Shown piece after piece: positions 37,117 to 44,269 of a stretch of DNA of 64,000 bases (positions are counted from its first letter, which is position 1; each line of letters starts with the position of its first letter). The stretch comes from Epilithonimonas xixisoli (GTDB lineage Bacteria > Bacteroidota > Bacteroidia > Flavobacteriales > Weeksellaceae). The position numbers were made by a program, and so were the translations under genes. The notes under the pieces are model-generated. The model did no database searches and was not told the DNA's origin. It saw nothing but the letters and a program-made list of their open reading frames with translations. The DNA lies in contig NZ_SOEO01000003.1 of assembly GCF_004365655.1 (NCBI RefSeq), forward strand, positions 796,832-860,831. Reading direction: 5' to 3'.

Positions 37117-37515
37117 TTATGATATTTTGGTTAAGATTTCGATGTTGTTGGTCAATATTTTATGAATCGGACAAGCATCTGCGATTTTGAAAAGTCGGTC
37201 TTTGATGTCTTCGCTTATTTCTGCAGTTCCAAAATCGATGACTCTGGAAAACTGAGCGGTTTTGGTTTGAGGATAATTTTCCAAATCCACTTCCACATTG
37301 ATGTTTGGAATGTCCCAAGCTTTTCTGTCGATGTACATTCGCAGCGTTGCGGCTGTACAACTGGCAAGCGATGTCGCAAGAATCTCATAAGGATTGAAAC
37401 CTTTGTTTCCGCCACCTTGCGCCAAAGGTTCGTCTGTAATGATTTTGTTTTCGCCTGCAATGACTTCTGTGTAATATTTTTCTGTGCCTAATGTTGCTTT
37501 TACTTTTACGCCCAT
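37117..37515 (-). CDS. OsmC/Ohr family protein
   Basis: The 132-residue protein has the OsmC fold with two helices around the first redox cysteine (NPYEILATSLASCTAATLRMYI) and a second cysteine in KIADACPIHKIL. These thiol pairs reduce organic hydroperoxides in characterised members. It is the fourth gene of a tightly spaced operon with a flavin reductase and an Fe-S protein, consistent with an oxidative-stress role. Confidence 0.9.
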   Translation of the reverse strand: MGVKVKATLGTEKYYTEVIAGENKIITDEPLAQGGGNKGFNPYEILATSLASCTAATLRMYIDRKAWDIPNINVEVDLENYPQTKTAQFSRVIDFGTAEISEDIKDRLFKIADACPIHKILTNNIEILTKIS

Positions 37516-37518
37516 TTT

Positions 37519-37731
37519 TTATGAATTTAATTGATAGCTTAATGCGCCCGACGGACATTTTTCAATTTGCTCTTTCAGTGCTTCAGAAGTTGCATTTTCT
37601 GTTTTGATCCAAGGTCTTTCTTTCGGATTGTAAACTTTTGGAAGCATTTTTACGCAAACACCTGCGTGTATGCAGACTTTTGGTTTCCAGATGACGGTGA
37701 TTTCTCCAGCTTTATATTCGTGGGTTTCCAT
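37519..37731 (-). CDS. Divergent 4Fe-4S mono-cluster protein (Fer4_19)
   Basis: The 70-residue protein has cysteines in VCIHAGVCVKMLPKVY and KCPSGALSY that fit the Fer4_19 divergent ferredoxin domain (YjdI-like). It is probably an electron carrier or iron sensor. Its start overlaps the stop of the flavin reductase gene by one base. It sits next to an OsmC protein, an arrangement seen around yjdI/yjdJ in other bacteria. Confidence 0.85.
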   Translation of the reverse strand: METHEYKAGEITVIWKPKVCIHAGVCVKMLPKVYNPKERPWIKTENATSEALKEQIEKCPSGALSYQLNS

Positions 37732-38258
37732 TATATTTGATTTTTGAAGTTTTCTATTTTAAGATTAATGTCGCTCAGTAATTCCGGATTGATGATTCCG
37801 TTTTCCGAATCAAAATTCTCATAAAACTTTGGAAGAGAAAAAGTTTCTTTGATATCAGCTCCAAACTGAGGGAAAAATTTTGATGCTTCTGCCATTACAT
37901 TACCACCACCATATCCGCCAGGTGAAGTCGTCATCAAGAACATCGGTTTGTTTTGAAAAACCTTCACATTGATTCTGGAACACCAATCAAATATATTCTT
38001 GAAAGCGGCGCTGTAAGAACGGTTGTTTTCGGCCAAAGAGCAGATGATGATATCAGATTCTTCTATGTTTTTCAAGAATTGATAAGCTTCATCAGGAAAT
38101 CCATTTTTCTCCAGATCTACGGAGAAAACCGGCATTAGATAATCATTAAGATCAATCAAATTTACTTCATCATCTGGAAAACTTTTCATAACAAATTTTA
38201 CAAGTTGTTTGTTGATGGAAGTGGAAGAGTTGCTTCCGGCAAAGGCAAATATTTTCAT
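37731..38258 (-). CDS. NADPH-dependent FMN reductase-like protein
   Basis: The 175-residue flavodoxin-like fold has the phosphate loop AGSNSSTSINKQLV at the N-terminus, CSLAENNRSYSAAFKNIFDW around the flavin ring and TTSPGGYGGGNVM as the third loop. Relatives transfer electrons from NADPH to FMN or quinones. It overlaps the following Fer4_19 gene by one base, which argues for a shared electron-transfer chain. Confidence 0.85.
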   Translation of the reverse strand: MKIFAFAGSNSSTSINKQLVKFVMKSFPDDEVNLIDLNDYLMPVFSVDLEKNGFPDEAYQFLKNIEESDIIICSLAENNRSYSAAFKNIFDWCSRINVKVFQNKPMFLMTTSPGGYGGGNVMAEASKFFPQFGADIKETFSLPKFYENFDSENGIINPELLSDINLKIENFKNQI

Positions 38259-38274
38259 AGTTTTTTATTTTTAA

Positions 38275-38598
38275 TTAAAGTTTATCGTAACCACCAAATT
38301 TCTCATCAACAATCGCTTTCCATTCCGGATGTTTCTTGATGAAGGCGAAAACATAAGGGCAAAATGGCAACAACTTTTTTCCACTTTCTTTAATGTATTG
38401 TAATGTTTTTTCTACAACTGCACCCGCGGCGCCTGTTCCTGCCAATTCTGGCTCAGCTTCCGTGTGCACCAATGCGATTTGATTTTCTGTTTCACCATAA
38501 TTGATGAAAGCAAAATGACCGTCGATTTCTATTTCGAAACGTTTTTTTGATTCATTTTTTACTAGTGGGATAGATTCGAATTCAGTTTTCATAACCAT
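38275..38598 (-). CDS. GNAT-like N-acetyltransferase, first gene of redox operon
   Basis: The 107-residue short GNAT has the acyl-CoA loop ELAGTGAAGAVVEKTL and PFCPYVFAFIKKHPEW. It shares the PxCP-x(4)-F-KK pattern with the paralogue at 36833. Two adjacent ATGs (38598, 38592) could start it. It opens the five-gene operon GNAT, flavin reductase, Fer4_19, OsmC, GNAT. Confidence 0.85.
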   Translation of the reverse strand: MVMKTEFESIPLVKNESKKRFEIEIDGHFAFINYGETENQIALVHTEAEPELAGTGAAGAVVEKTLQYIKESGKKLLPFCPYVFAFIKKHPEWKAIVDEKFGGYDKL

Positions 38599-38710
38599 AT
38601 ATTTTGTTTATTAAAGTTAGTCATTATTTATTTTTCAAAATTATAGAAACAAAATACACTGGAAATTGATGTAGGATATGTTCGCATTATAATTTATCAT
38701 TAATAAAAAA

Positions 38711-38736
38711 ATCCCGTAAAAATTAATTTACAGGAT
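38711..38736 (-). terminator. Terminator of the tiny-ORF/membrane protein unit
   Basis: ATCCCGTAAA pairs with TTTACAGGAT (one mismatch). On the minus strand a run of T follows. Confidence 0.7.
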
Positions 38737-38759
38737 CTTAAGGTTAACAAAAAATATAA

Positions 38760-39224
38760 TTATGAATAATGATATGGCTCTTTCTTGCTGGTTTTGATGA
38801 ACTCAGCGATTTGATTGTACTTCTCTGGTTGGTTTTCCGGCATTTGTTCCAATCTGTAATAGAAATTTTTGATTCCTTTTCTGGAACTGATGCTGATGCT
38901 AAGAATATAATTGATGACTGCTTTTTCTGTTTTCATTGCGATGACTTTGTGCAATGGCAATTCTAAAACAGGTTGGCGATTTTGTGCCAGCGGATGTCTG
39001 TACTTCACAGATAAAATGTGTTCTGAGACTTCCAAAGAGAATATTTTGAGTTTGATGATTCGCCACATACAAAAGATGAAAATTATTACAAAAGAGGTGT
39101 AATAAAATTCTTCTGAACTAGGAAAAAACTGTTGTGATAAGATCAAAAAAAGCAGATCCAAAAGGAGAAGAAAGAAGAATCCGTACAACTTGAGAGTGAC
39201 TTCTTTTCTGTTATTTATTTTCAT
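38760..39224 (-). CDS. Hypothetical membrane protein, PH-like
   Basis: The 154 residues have two transmembrane helices (about 13-31 and 40-58) followed by a cytoplasmic beta-rich domain (EVSEHILSVKYRHPLAQNRQPVLELPLHKVIAMK) that resembles bacterial PH domains. Function unknown. It is the only normal-sized gene downstream of the tiny-ORF array at 39259-39728, with no terminator in between, so it is probably on the same transcript. Confidence 0.6.
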   Translation of the reverse strand: MKINNRKEVTLKLYGFFFLLLLDLLFLILSQQFFPSSEEFYYTSFVIIFIFCMWRIIKLKIFSLEVSEHILSVKYRHPLAQNRQPVLELPLHKVIAMKTEKAVINYILSISISSRKGIKNFYYRLEQMPENQPEKYNQIAEFIKTSKKEPYHYS

Positions 39225-39258
39225 TTTGTAGAGTCGGTTTGAAAATGAGATTGCTATT

Positions 39259-39728
39259 TTAATTTTGTAAGAAGTAATAGTACTTCAGCTTTTTAAGCAT
39301 CATTTACAGAGCTGTTTTAGCTCTGTAATTTTGATACTTAGATTTCATCATGTGTAAGTAGAATCTTATAGTGTATTTGTGTAGTGTTTTTTTTGAGTAT
39401 CTTTTACAGAGCCTTTCGACTCTGTAAATGTGATACTTATATCATTTGGTTTTTTTGTTTTTGTAAGTATTGCTTTTAGGAATACTTTTTTTCATCATTT
39501 GTGTTTTTAGAATCTTCGAAATTGCATTTTCATCATTTGTGCTTTTAGAATTCTCAAAATCGTTTTTTCATCATTTGTGTTTTTAGAATCTTCGAAATTG
39601 CATTTTTCATCATTTGTGCTTTTAGAATTCTCAAAATCGTTTTTTCATCATTTGTGTTTTTAGAATCTTCGAAATTGCATTTTCATCATTTATGCTTTCA
39701 GAATTCTCAAAATTGTGTTTTTCATCAT
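39259..39728 (-). other. Tandem array of eight tiny double-Met ORFs
   Basis: Reading leftwards, eight short ORFs each start ATG-ATG: MMKNTILRILKA (39690-39728), MMKMQFRRF (39660-39689), MMKKRF (39631-39651), MMKNAISKILKTQMMKKRF (39554-39613), MMKMQFRRF (39507-39536), MMKKSIPKSNTYKNKKTK (39442-39498), MMKSKYQNYRAKTAL (39304-39351) and MMLKKLKYYYFLQN (39259-39303). Two junctions are TAA followed directly by ATGATG. All peptides are basic. The block lies between a terminator (39888) and the gene at 38760, and a TAATTTTG box lies 78 bp upstream. Translation is inferred, not shown; the ORFs could also be a by-product of the DNA repeat. Confidence 0.45.
39304..39428. repeat. Two diverged copies of a hairpin repeat, about 99 bp apart
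   Basis: TTACAGAGC/GCTCTGTAA (39304-39328) and TTTACAGAG/CTCTGTAAA (39403-39428) are similar stems with different loops. Each is followed by TGATACTTA. The first hairpin falls in the end of one tiny ORF. Confidence 0.7.
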
Positions 39729-39730
39729 TT
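39492..39730. repeat. Seven-copy 38/39-bp tandem repeat with two alternating unit types
   Basis: TCATCATTT recurs at 39492, 39530, 39568, 39607, 39645, 39683 and 39722 (periods 38,38,39,38,38,39). Units alternate between a type holding TTCGAA (AGAATCTTCGAAATTG) and one holding GAATTC (AGAATTCTCAAAAT), so the true higher-order period is 76-77 bp. There are no spacers, so it is not CRISPR. Confidence 0.9.
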
Positions 39731-39805
39731 GTGTTTTTAGAACCCAATTTTGTACATTGTTGCTTTTATTTTTTTGTGATTAAATAATCAGCTTCTTTGT
39801 TGGGA

Positions 39806-39813
39806 CAAAATTA
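39806..39813 (-). promoter_or_regulatory. Putative -7 box upstream of tiny-ORF array
   Basis: TAATTTTG on the minus strand fits TAnnTTTG, about 78 bp before the first double-Met ORF and after the terminator of the preceding operon. Confidence 0.45.
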
Positions 39814-39887
39814 CAGACAACAGCAAAAAAAATATAATAAAACACTTAGATATACATCGCAACGCTTGTAGATTTTTATCTACAAAA

Positions 39888-39912
39888 AAAGCTTATCATA
39901 TCGATAAGCTTT
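39888..39912 (-). terminator. Terminator of the NarL-type two-component operon
   Basis: AAAGCTTATC pairs with GATAAGCTTT, followed by T-run on the minus strand. A second stem (TTGTAGAT/ATCTACAA, 39866-39885) follows. Confidence 0.75.
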
Positions 39913-39932
39913 AAAATATAGTGTCGGAGATT

Positions 39933-40574
39933 TTACTGATGTTCTTTCAGGATATCGATAAGATCTACAATATTATCAATTTTTAATTTCTCAAAAATTC
40001 TCTTTTTTACAGTACTAACTGTATTTTGTTTGACTTCTAATTTGTTTGCAATCTCTAGATTTCCGAGTCCTTCTGCATACATTTTGGCAATTGTCAGCTC
40101 CTTTTCTGTAAGAGAAAGAAGAGGATTCGCCAATTTGGGATTTCGGACAGAATTGATGAGCAAGGCCTGTGTCACGGGTGAAATGTATTCTCCAAACTGT
40201 ATCATACGTTGGATAGCATTTTTCACATCATCTTCCTCACTCAGTTTGCTAAGGAAACCGTTGGCGCCTGCATTGATGTATTTGAGGGCGTGTACGTTTT
40301 CATCAATGCCGGAGAAAATCATAATCTTAATGTCGGGATTGATGGTTTTGATTTCCGGCAAAATGGACAAACTGGTTCCATCTGGGAAATGTGCATCTAT
40401 AATGGCAATATCAATTGGATTGGATTTTACAGCTTCCAAAGCCTTTTGTAAAGTCGAGGCGTGAACCGCTTCAAAATCCAGCTCAATGTCTTCCAATATG
40501 AAAACAATCCCTTGCCTCATCAGGCTATGATCATCGGCAAGGAGAAAAGTTATTTTTTTATCTGGGAAACTCAT
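39933..40574 (-). CDS. NarL/FixJ-type response regulator
   Basis: The 213-residue protein has a receiver domain (DDHSLMRQG near the N-terminus, phospho-acceptor Asp in IAIIDAHFPDG, Lys in GFLSKLSEE) and a C-terminal LuxR-type HTH (LSLTEKELTIAKMYAEGLGNLEIANKLEVKQNTVSTVKKRI). It is a phosphorylation-controlled DNA-binding regulator. It overlaps the kinase gene at 40571 by four bases. The tiny-ORF array lies downstream after a terminator and could be a target. Confidence 0.9.
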   Translation of the reverse strand: MSFPDKKITFLLADDHSLMRQGIVFILEDIELDFEAVHASTLQKALEAVKSNPIDIAIIDAHFPDGTSLSILPEIKTINPDIKIMIFSGIDENVHALKYINAGANGFLSKLSEEDDVKNAIQRMIQFGEYISPVTQALLINSVRNPKLANPLLSLTEKELTIAKMYAEGLGNLEIANKLEVKQNTVSTVKKRIFEKLKIDNIVDLIDILKEHQ

Positions 40575-42301
40575 GAATTAAGGTCAAGATTTATGGTAAA
40601 TTTCACAGTTGTGCCTTTCGCCAGTTCACTATCTACGGAAATAGTTCCGCCATACAATTCTACAATCTCTTTGCACAGACTCAGTCCAAGACCGGCTCCA
40701 AGATTTTCTACATCTTCCGACAATACACCTTGATAGTAAGGCTCGAAGATTTTTTCCAAATCGGAATTCGAAATTCCTGCACCAGTATCCGTGATCTCCG
40801 TGATTAAAGAAACTGTTTTAGAATCTACATTTTCACTTCTTGTGTTCACCGTAATTTGTCCGTTTTCTGTGAATTTATTTGCATTTCCTAAGATATTCAT
40901 AAAAATCTGATTGATCTTGGTGTTGTCAGAGAAAACGCTGAGATTCGGATTTATATTTTGTTGAACGACAAATTTGTTATTTCTTGTTTCAATGTAAGGC
41001 TCGATAGAACTCAGGATAGAATCTATTTCATTTTTGAGATTGAAAACCACTGGAATCAGTTTGTTTTCAACGTGTTGATTTTTGGTGTATTCCAGGATTT
41101 GATTGGCTTGCATCAATAAGGTGTTGTTTGTAAAACTGATCGATTTCAAATATTCCTTAATGCTCTCATCATTGGTTTTTTTATTAATTCTGTTGATGAA
41201 GATTCCAATGATTTTCAGAGGTGATCTCAGCTCGTGGCTCAGCATTCCCAGAATCCTGTTTTTAAAACTAAGATTTTCTTTAATTTGGAGATTCGCAGCC
41301 TTTAATTGCTTTTCGTAGATGAAGGCAATCCGAGTGAGGAACATTATCAAAATTGATACAATGAACATCAGAATCATCGAACCAAAAACCAGGTAAGTTC
41401 GGATTTCATTATTCTTAGAAGTCTGAGCCTCGTACTCTTTCTGCAAATCGGATTTCGAGGTTTGGATGGCCAATTCGTAAATCGTCATCAAATCATTGCT
41501 ATAAATCAATAAGTTGTTGAACACTTTATAAAATCTTCCACTGTGATTAGAATTCTTGGTAACATTTACTTGTATTTTCTGAACTTCTTTAGAATAATGA
41601 TTGTTAATCGTTTTTACGATGCTGTCCATTTCAGATTTAATCTTCTCAGCATTGGTCACGGCGCCATTTTTTACAGTAATCACGGTACTTTCTTTCTGCA
41701 CATCTACTTTTCCGGATATGGCGTCGCCCAAACGTCCAAAAAGGCCTTTCTTTTTCACCGTGTCGGAAATGGTTTTGGTTTGGATGTCAAATTTTTCGAA
41801 GTTAAAATTGTTAAAATCATACTTTTTCAATTTCGGAAGATCTTCACGGATTTTAAAACTCGATTTTGTAGAAAACTGATAAGTAGAATCCGCCAGCATC
41901 TTAAGTTTTTTGAACTCAGAAGAATCTTTTTTCTGAGGCAAGACGATGCTTTCCAGTCTAGGATTTTGATAACTGTTGATGCTGTCTAGATTTTTTGTGA
42001 GCTTGTTGACAGATGCGAAATACAAATCCAGATGTTTTTTATCATTGGTAATCAGGTATTTCTGGAAATGATCTTGCGAAATCAGCAATTCTTTTCTGGA
42101 ATCGTTGGTGAGGTTTTCCAAGGAGTTGATTTCATTCAGCTGTTTCTCAATGAACGCCAAATTCTTCTTGTTCATAAATTCGTTATAGAAGAATCCTGCA
42201 AGAATGATTTGTATCAATAAAATACACAATATAAGAAAATAATGAACGATTTTTCTATATCTAAAATTAGAAAACGTCGCCGATTGATTTTTGGAACTCA
42301 T
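40571..42301 (-). CDS. Sensor histidine kinase with large periplasmic domain
   Basis: The 576-residue protein has transmembrane helices at about 20-40 and 310-332 that flank a helical periplasmic sensor of about 270 residues. This region contains a Lys/Gly-rich insert (KKKGLFGRLGDAISGK). HisKA follows with MLSHELRSPLKI, then HATPase_c with NILGNANKFTE, DTGAGI and GAGLGLSLCKEI. It phosphorylates the NarL-type regulator encoded 4 bp within its own end. The ligand is unknown. Confidence 0.9.
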   Translation of the reverse strand: MSSKNQSATFSNFRYRKIVHYFLILCILLIQIILAGFFYNEFMNKKNLAFIEKQLNEINSLENLTNDSRKELLISQDHFQKYLITNDKKHLDLYFASVNKLTKNLDSINSYQNPRLESIVLPQKKDSSEFKKLKMLADSTYQFSTKSSFKIREDLPKLKKYDFNNFNFEKFDIQTKTISDTVKKKGLFGRLGDAISGKVDVQKESTVITVKNGAVTNAEKIKSEMDSIVKTINNHYSKEVQKIQVNVTKNSNHSGRFYKVFNNLLIYSNDLMTIYELAIQTSKSDLQKEYEAQTSKNNEIRTYLVFGSMILMFIVSILIMFLTRIAFIYEKQLKAANLQIKENLSFKNRILGMLSHELRSPLKIIGIFINRINKKTNDESIKEYLKSISFTNNTLLMQANQILEYTKNQHVENKLIPVVFNLKNEIDSILSSIEPYIETRNNKFVVQQNINPNLSVFSDNTKINQIFMNILGNANKFTENGQITVNTRSENVDSKTVSLITEITDTGAGISNSDLEKIFEPYYQGVLSEDVENLGAGLGLSLCKEIVELYGGTISVDSELAKGTTVKFTINLDLNS

Positions 42302-42343
42302 TATTTTGCGGTTTTATTTAGTTTCCTATAAAAATAATAAAAA

Positions 42344-42371
42344 ATCCTGTAAAAATAATGTTTTACAGGAT
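42344..42371 (-). terminator. Terminator of pheS
   Basis: ATCCTGTAAAA and TTTTACAGGAT form an 11-bp perfect stem, followed by T-rich sequence on the minus strand. Confidence 0.8.
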
Positions 42372-42394
42372 TAATATTTCATAAAAATAATTAA

Positions 42395-43405
42395 TTATAA
42401 TGATTTAAACTGTTCCAGCATTCTTTTGTCATTTTCAAAGAACATACGGATGTCGCTCATTTGGTAAAGCAACATTACGATTCTCTCGATTCCCATTCCG
42501 AAAGCATATCCCGAGAATTTATCAGAATCAATGTTTACATTATTAAGAACTGCAGGATCTACCATTCCGCAACCCATAATTTCCAACCAGCCAGTTCCTT
42601 TTGTGATTCTGTAATCCGTTTCGGAGTTCAGTCCCCAATAAACATCAACTTCTGCACTTGGCTCTGTGAAAGGGAAGTAAGAAGGTCTCATTCTAATCTT
42701 CGATTTTCCGAAAAGTTCCGTTGTGAAAAATTGAATGGTTTGTTTAAGATCTGCAAAACTTACATTTTCATCAATGTAAAGTCCTTCAATCTGATGGAAA
42801 ATGCAATGCGAACGGGAAGAAACAGCTTCGTTACGGAAAACCCTTCCAGGAGAAAGAATTCTCATTGGCGGTTCGTTGTTTTCCATATGTCTGATTTGAA
42901 CGGACGAAGTGTGCGTTCTCAACAAAACATCTGGATTTTGCTCGATGAAAAACGTATCCTGCATATCTCTTGCCGGGTGATATTCCGGAAGATTCAATGC
43001 GGTAAAATTATGCCAATCATCCTCAATCTCAGGTCCGTCTGCAACTGCAAAACCAATGGATTTGAAGATTTCAATAATTCTGTTTTTAACCAAGTTGATT
43101 GGATGACGAGAACCCAATTCCAAAGGGAATCCTGGACGTGTTAGATCCTCTTTCTCAAGAATAATTTTACTCTCCGAAGAAGATTTCAAATCCTCAAGTT
43201 TCTCATTCACAGCATTTCTCAGAACATTGATTTTCTGTCCAAAGTCTTTTTTCTGCTCGTTGGGAATTTGCTTCAAAGAATCATAAAAATCATTCATAAT
43301 TCCTTTCTTTCCATTGAATTTGAGACGGAATTGTTCTATCTCATCTTTCGCAGAAGATTGGAAATTTTGTACTTCTATCAGCAGGTCATCAATTTTCTCT
43401 AGCAT
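42395..43405 (-). CDS. pheS: Phenylalanine--tRNA ligase alpha subunit
   Basis: The 336-residue protein has an N-terminal coiled coil (about 1-90) for tRNA binding, then the class II core: motif 1 around GSRHPINLVKNRIIEIFKSIGF, motif 2 as GRVFRNEAVSSRSHCIFHQIEGL and motif 3 as FGMGIERIVMLLYQM. It makes the catalytic half of the alpha2beta2 enzyme. pheT is not in the window, so the two subunit genes are unlinked. A -7 box lies at 43429. Confidence 0.97.
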   Translation of the reverse strand: MLEKIDDLLIEVQNFQSSAKDEIEQFRLKFNGKKGIMNDFYDSLKQIPNEQKKDFGQKINVLRNAVNEKLEDLKSSSESKIILEKEDLTRPGFPLELGSRHPINLVKNRIIEIFKSIGFAVADGPEIEDDWHNFTALNLPEYHPARDMQDTFFIEQNPDVLLRTHTSSVQIRHMENNEPPMRILSPGRVFRNEAVSSRSHCIFHQIEGLYIDENVSFADLKQTIQFFTTELFGKSKIRMRPSYFPFTEPSAEVDVYWGLNSETDYRITKGTGWLEIMGCGMVDPAVLNNVNIDSDKFSGYAFGMGIERIVMLLYQMSDIRMFFENDKRMLEQFKSL

Positions 43406-43428
43406 TGGTTATAATAAATTATAGAGTG

Positions 43429-43436
43429 CAAAAATA
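43429..43436 (-). promoter_or_regulatory. Putative -7 box of pheS
   Basis: TATTTTTG on the minus strand, 23 bp before the pheS ATG, fits TAnnTTTG. Confidence 0.45.
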
Positions 43437-43452
43437 CGATTTTAAAATAAAA

Positions 43453-43479
43453 AAATCTGCCTTTTCGCAAAGCAGATTT
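43453..43479 (-). terminator. Terminator of the YceI-like gene
   Basis: AAATCTGC and GCAGATTT form an 8-bp stem with an 11-base loop and T-run on the minus strand. Confidence 0.75.
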
Positions 43480-43525
43480 GAATTTTTAATCTTGGGTATC
43501 AAGTCTTGTCTCTTGTTTCTTCAAG

Positions 43526-44185
43526 TTATTTCTTTTCAATCGCCTTCACTTTCATCTGAACATTAATCTCATTTTTAATCAAACCTTCTGCTGCAGGCAT
43601 TTGAAATTTGATTCCAAACTCGTCTCTGTTGATGTCTTTGGGTTCTGTTGCGATGGTTAATTCTCCATCTTTCACTTTTACATTCGCATTGAAATTGAAT
43701 GGTTTTGTAATGCCTTTCAAAGTAAGATTTCCATCCAGAATAGTATTGTAATCGCTTCCTGCAAGTCCTTCCGAGACTTTTGTGATTTCGTAAGAAGCAT
43801 TGGGGAATTTTGCAGTATCAAAGAAGTCTGCACTTTTGAGATGTCCCAGAAGTTTTCCATTCGATTCTGCTTCTTTCAAGTCTTCGTTTGTGATGGAGTT
43901 CATATCGATTACGAATTGTCCGCTTTCAAGCTTACTATCTTTCACGGTCACTTCTCCACTTTCGAATTTCAAATTTCCAATATGGCTAGTATTATCAGAT
44001 TTTACAACTTTGAATCCTTTCCATTCCGCTTTACTATTTAAAGTGTCCACCACATAGACTTGTCCGTTCGACGTTGTCAAAACTTCATTGCTCTCGCTAG
44101 TTACGGGTTTGTCTTTTCCACAAGAAATGATGAAAACCGAAGCGGAAATCAATAAAATTGCGGAGATTAAAGTTGTCTTTTTCAT
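43526..44185 (-). CDS. YceI family lipoprotein
   Basis: The 219-residue protein has a signal MKKTTLISAILLISASVFIISC ending in a lipobox. The mature part is a lipocalin-like YceI barrel: NSKAEWKGFKVVKSDNTSHIGNLKF at the start, HLKSADFFDTAKFPNASYEI in the middle, and ITKPFNFNANVKVKDGEL and NRDEFGIKF later. YceI proteins bind isoprenoid-type lipids in the periplasm. It is a monocistronic gene with its own terminator. Confidence 0.92.
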   Translation of the reverse strand: MKKTTLISAILLISASVFIISCGKDKPVTSESNEVLTTSNGQVYVVDTLNSKAEWKGFKVVKSDNTSHIGNLKFESGEVTVKDSKLESGQFVIDMNSITNEDLKEAESNGKLLGHLKSADFFDTAKFPNASYEITKVSEGLAGSDYNTILDGNLTLKGITKPFNFNANVKVKDGELTIATEPKDINRDEFGIKFQMPAAEGLIKNEINVQMKVKAIEKK

Positions 44186-44257
44186 AATGGAAATTTTTAA
44201 ATAATGTCTAAATTTGTGTTTTTGCTAAAATAATAAAATTATTACGATTTCAACCAC

Positions 44258-44265
44258 TAATTTTG
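44258..44265 (+). promoter_or_regulatory. -7 box implying a near-leaderless ABC ATPase transcript
   Basis: TAATTTTG ends 5 bp before the ATG at 44270. If transcription starts at the usual distance, the mRNA would begin at or next to the start codon. Confidence 0.4.
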
Positions 44266-44269
44266 CAAG

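Noticed and set aside
39492..39730. CRISPR array
   Set aside because: Seven similar units of 38/39 bp look like direct repeats, but there are no unique spacers between them and no cas genes nearby.
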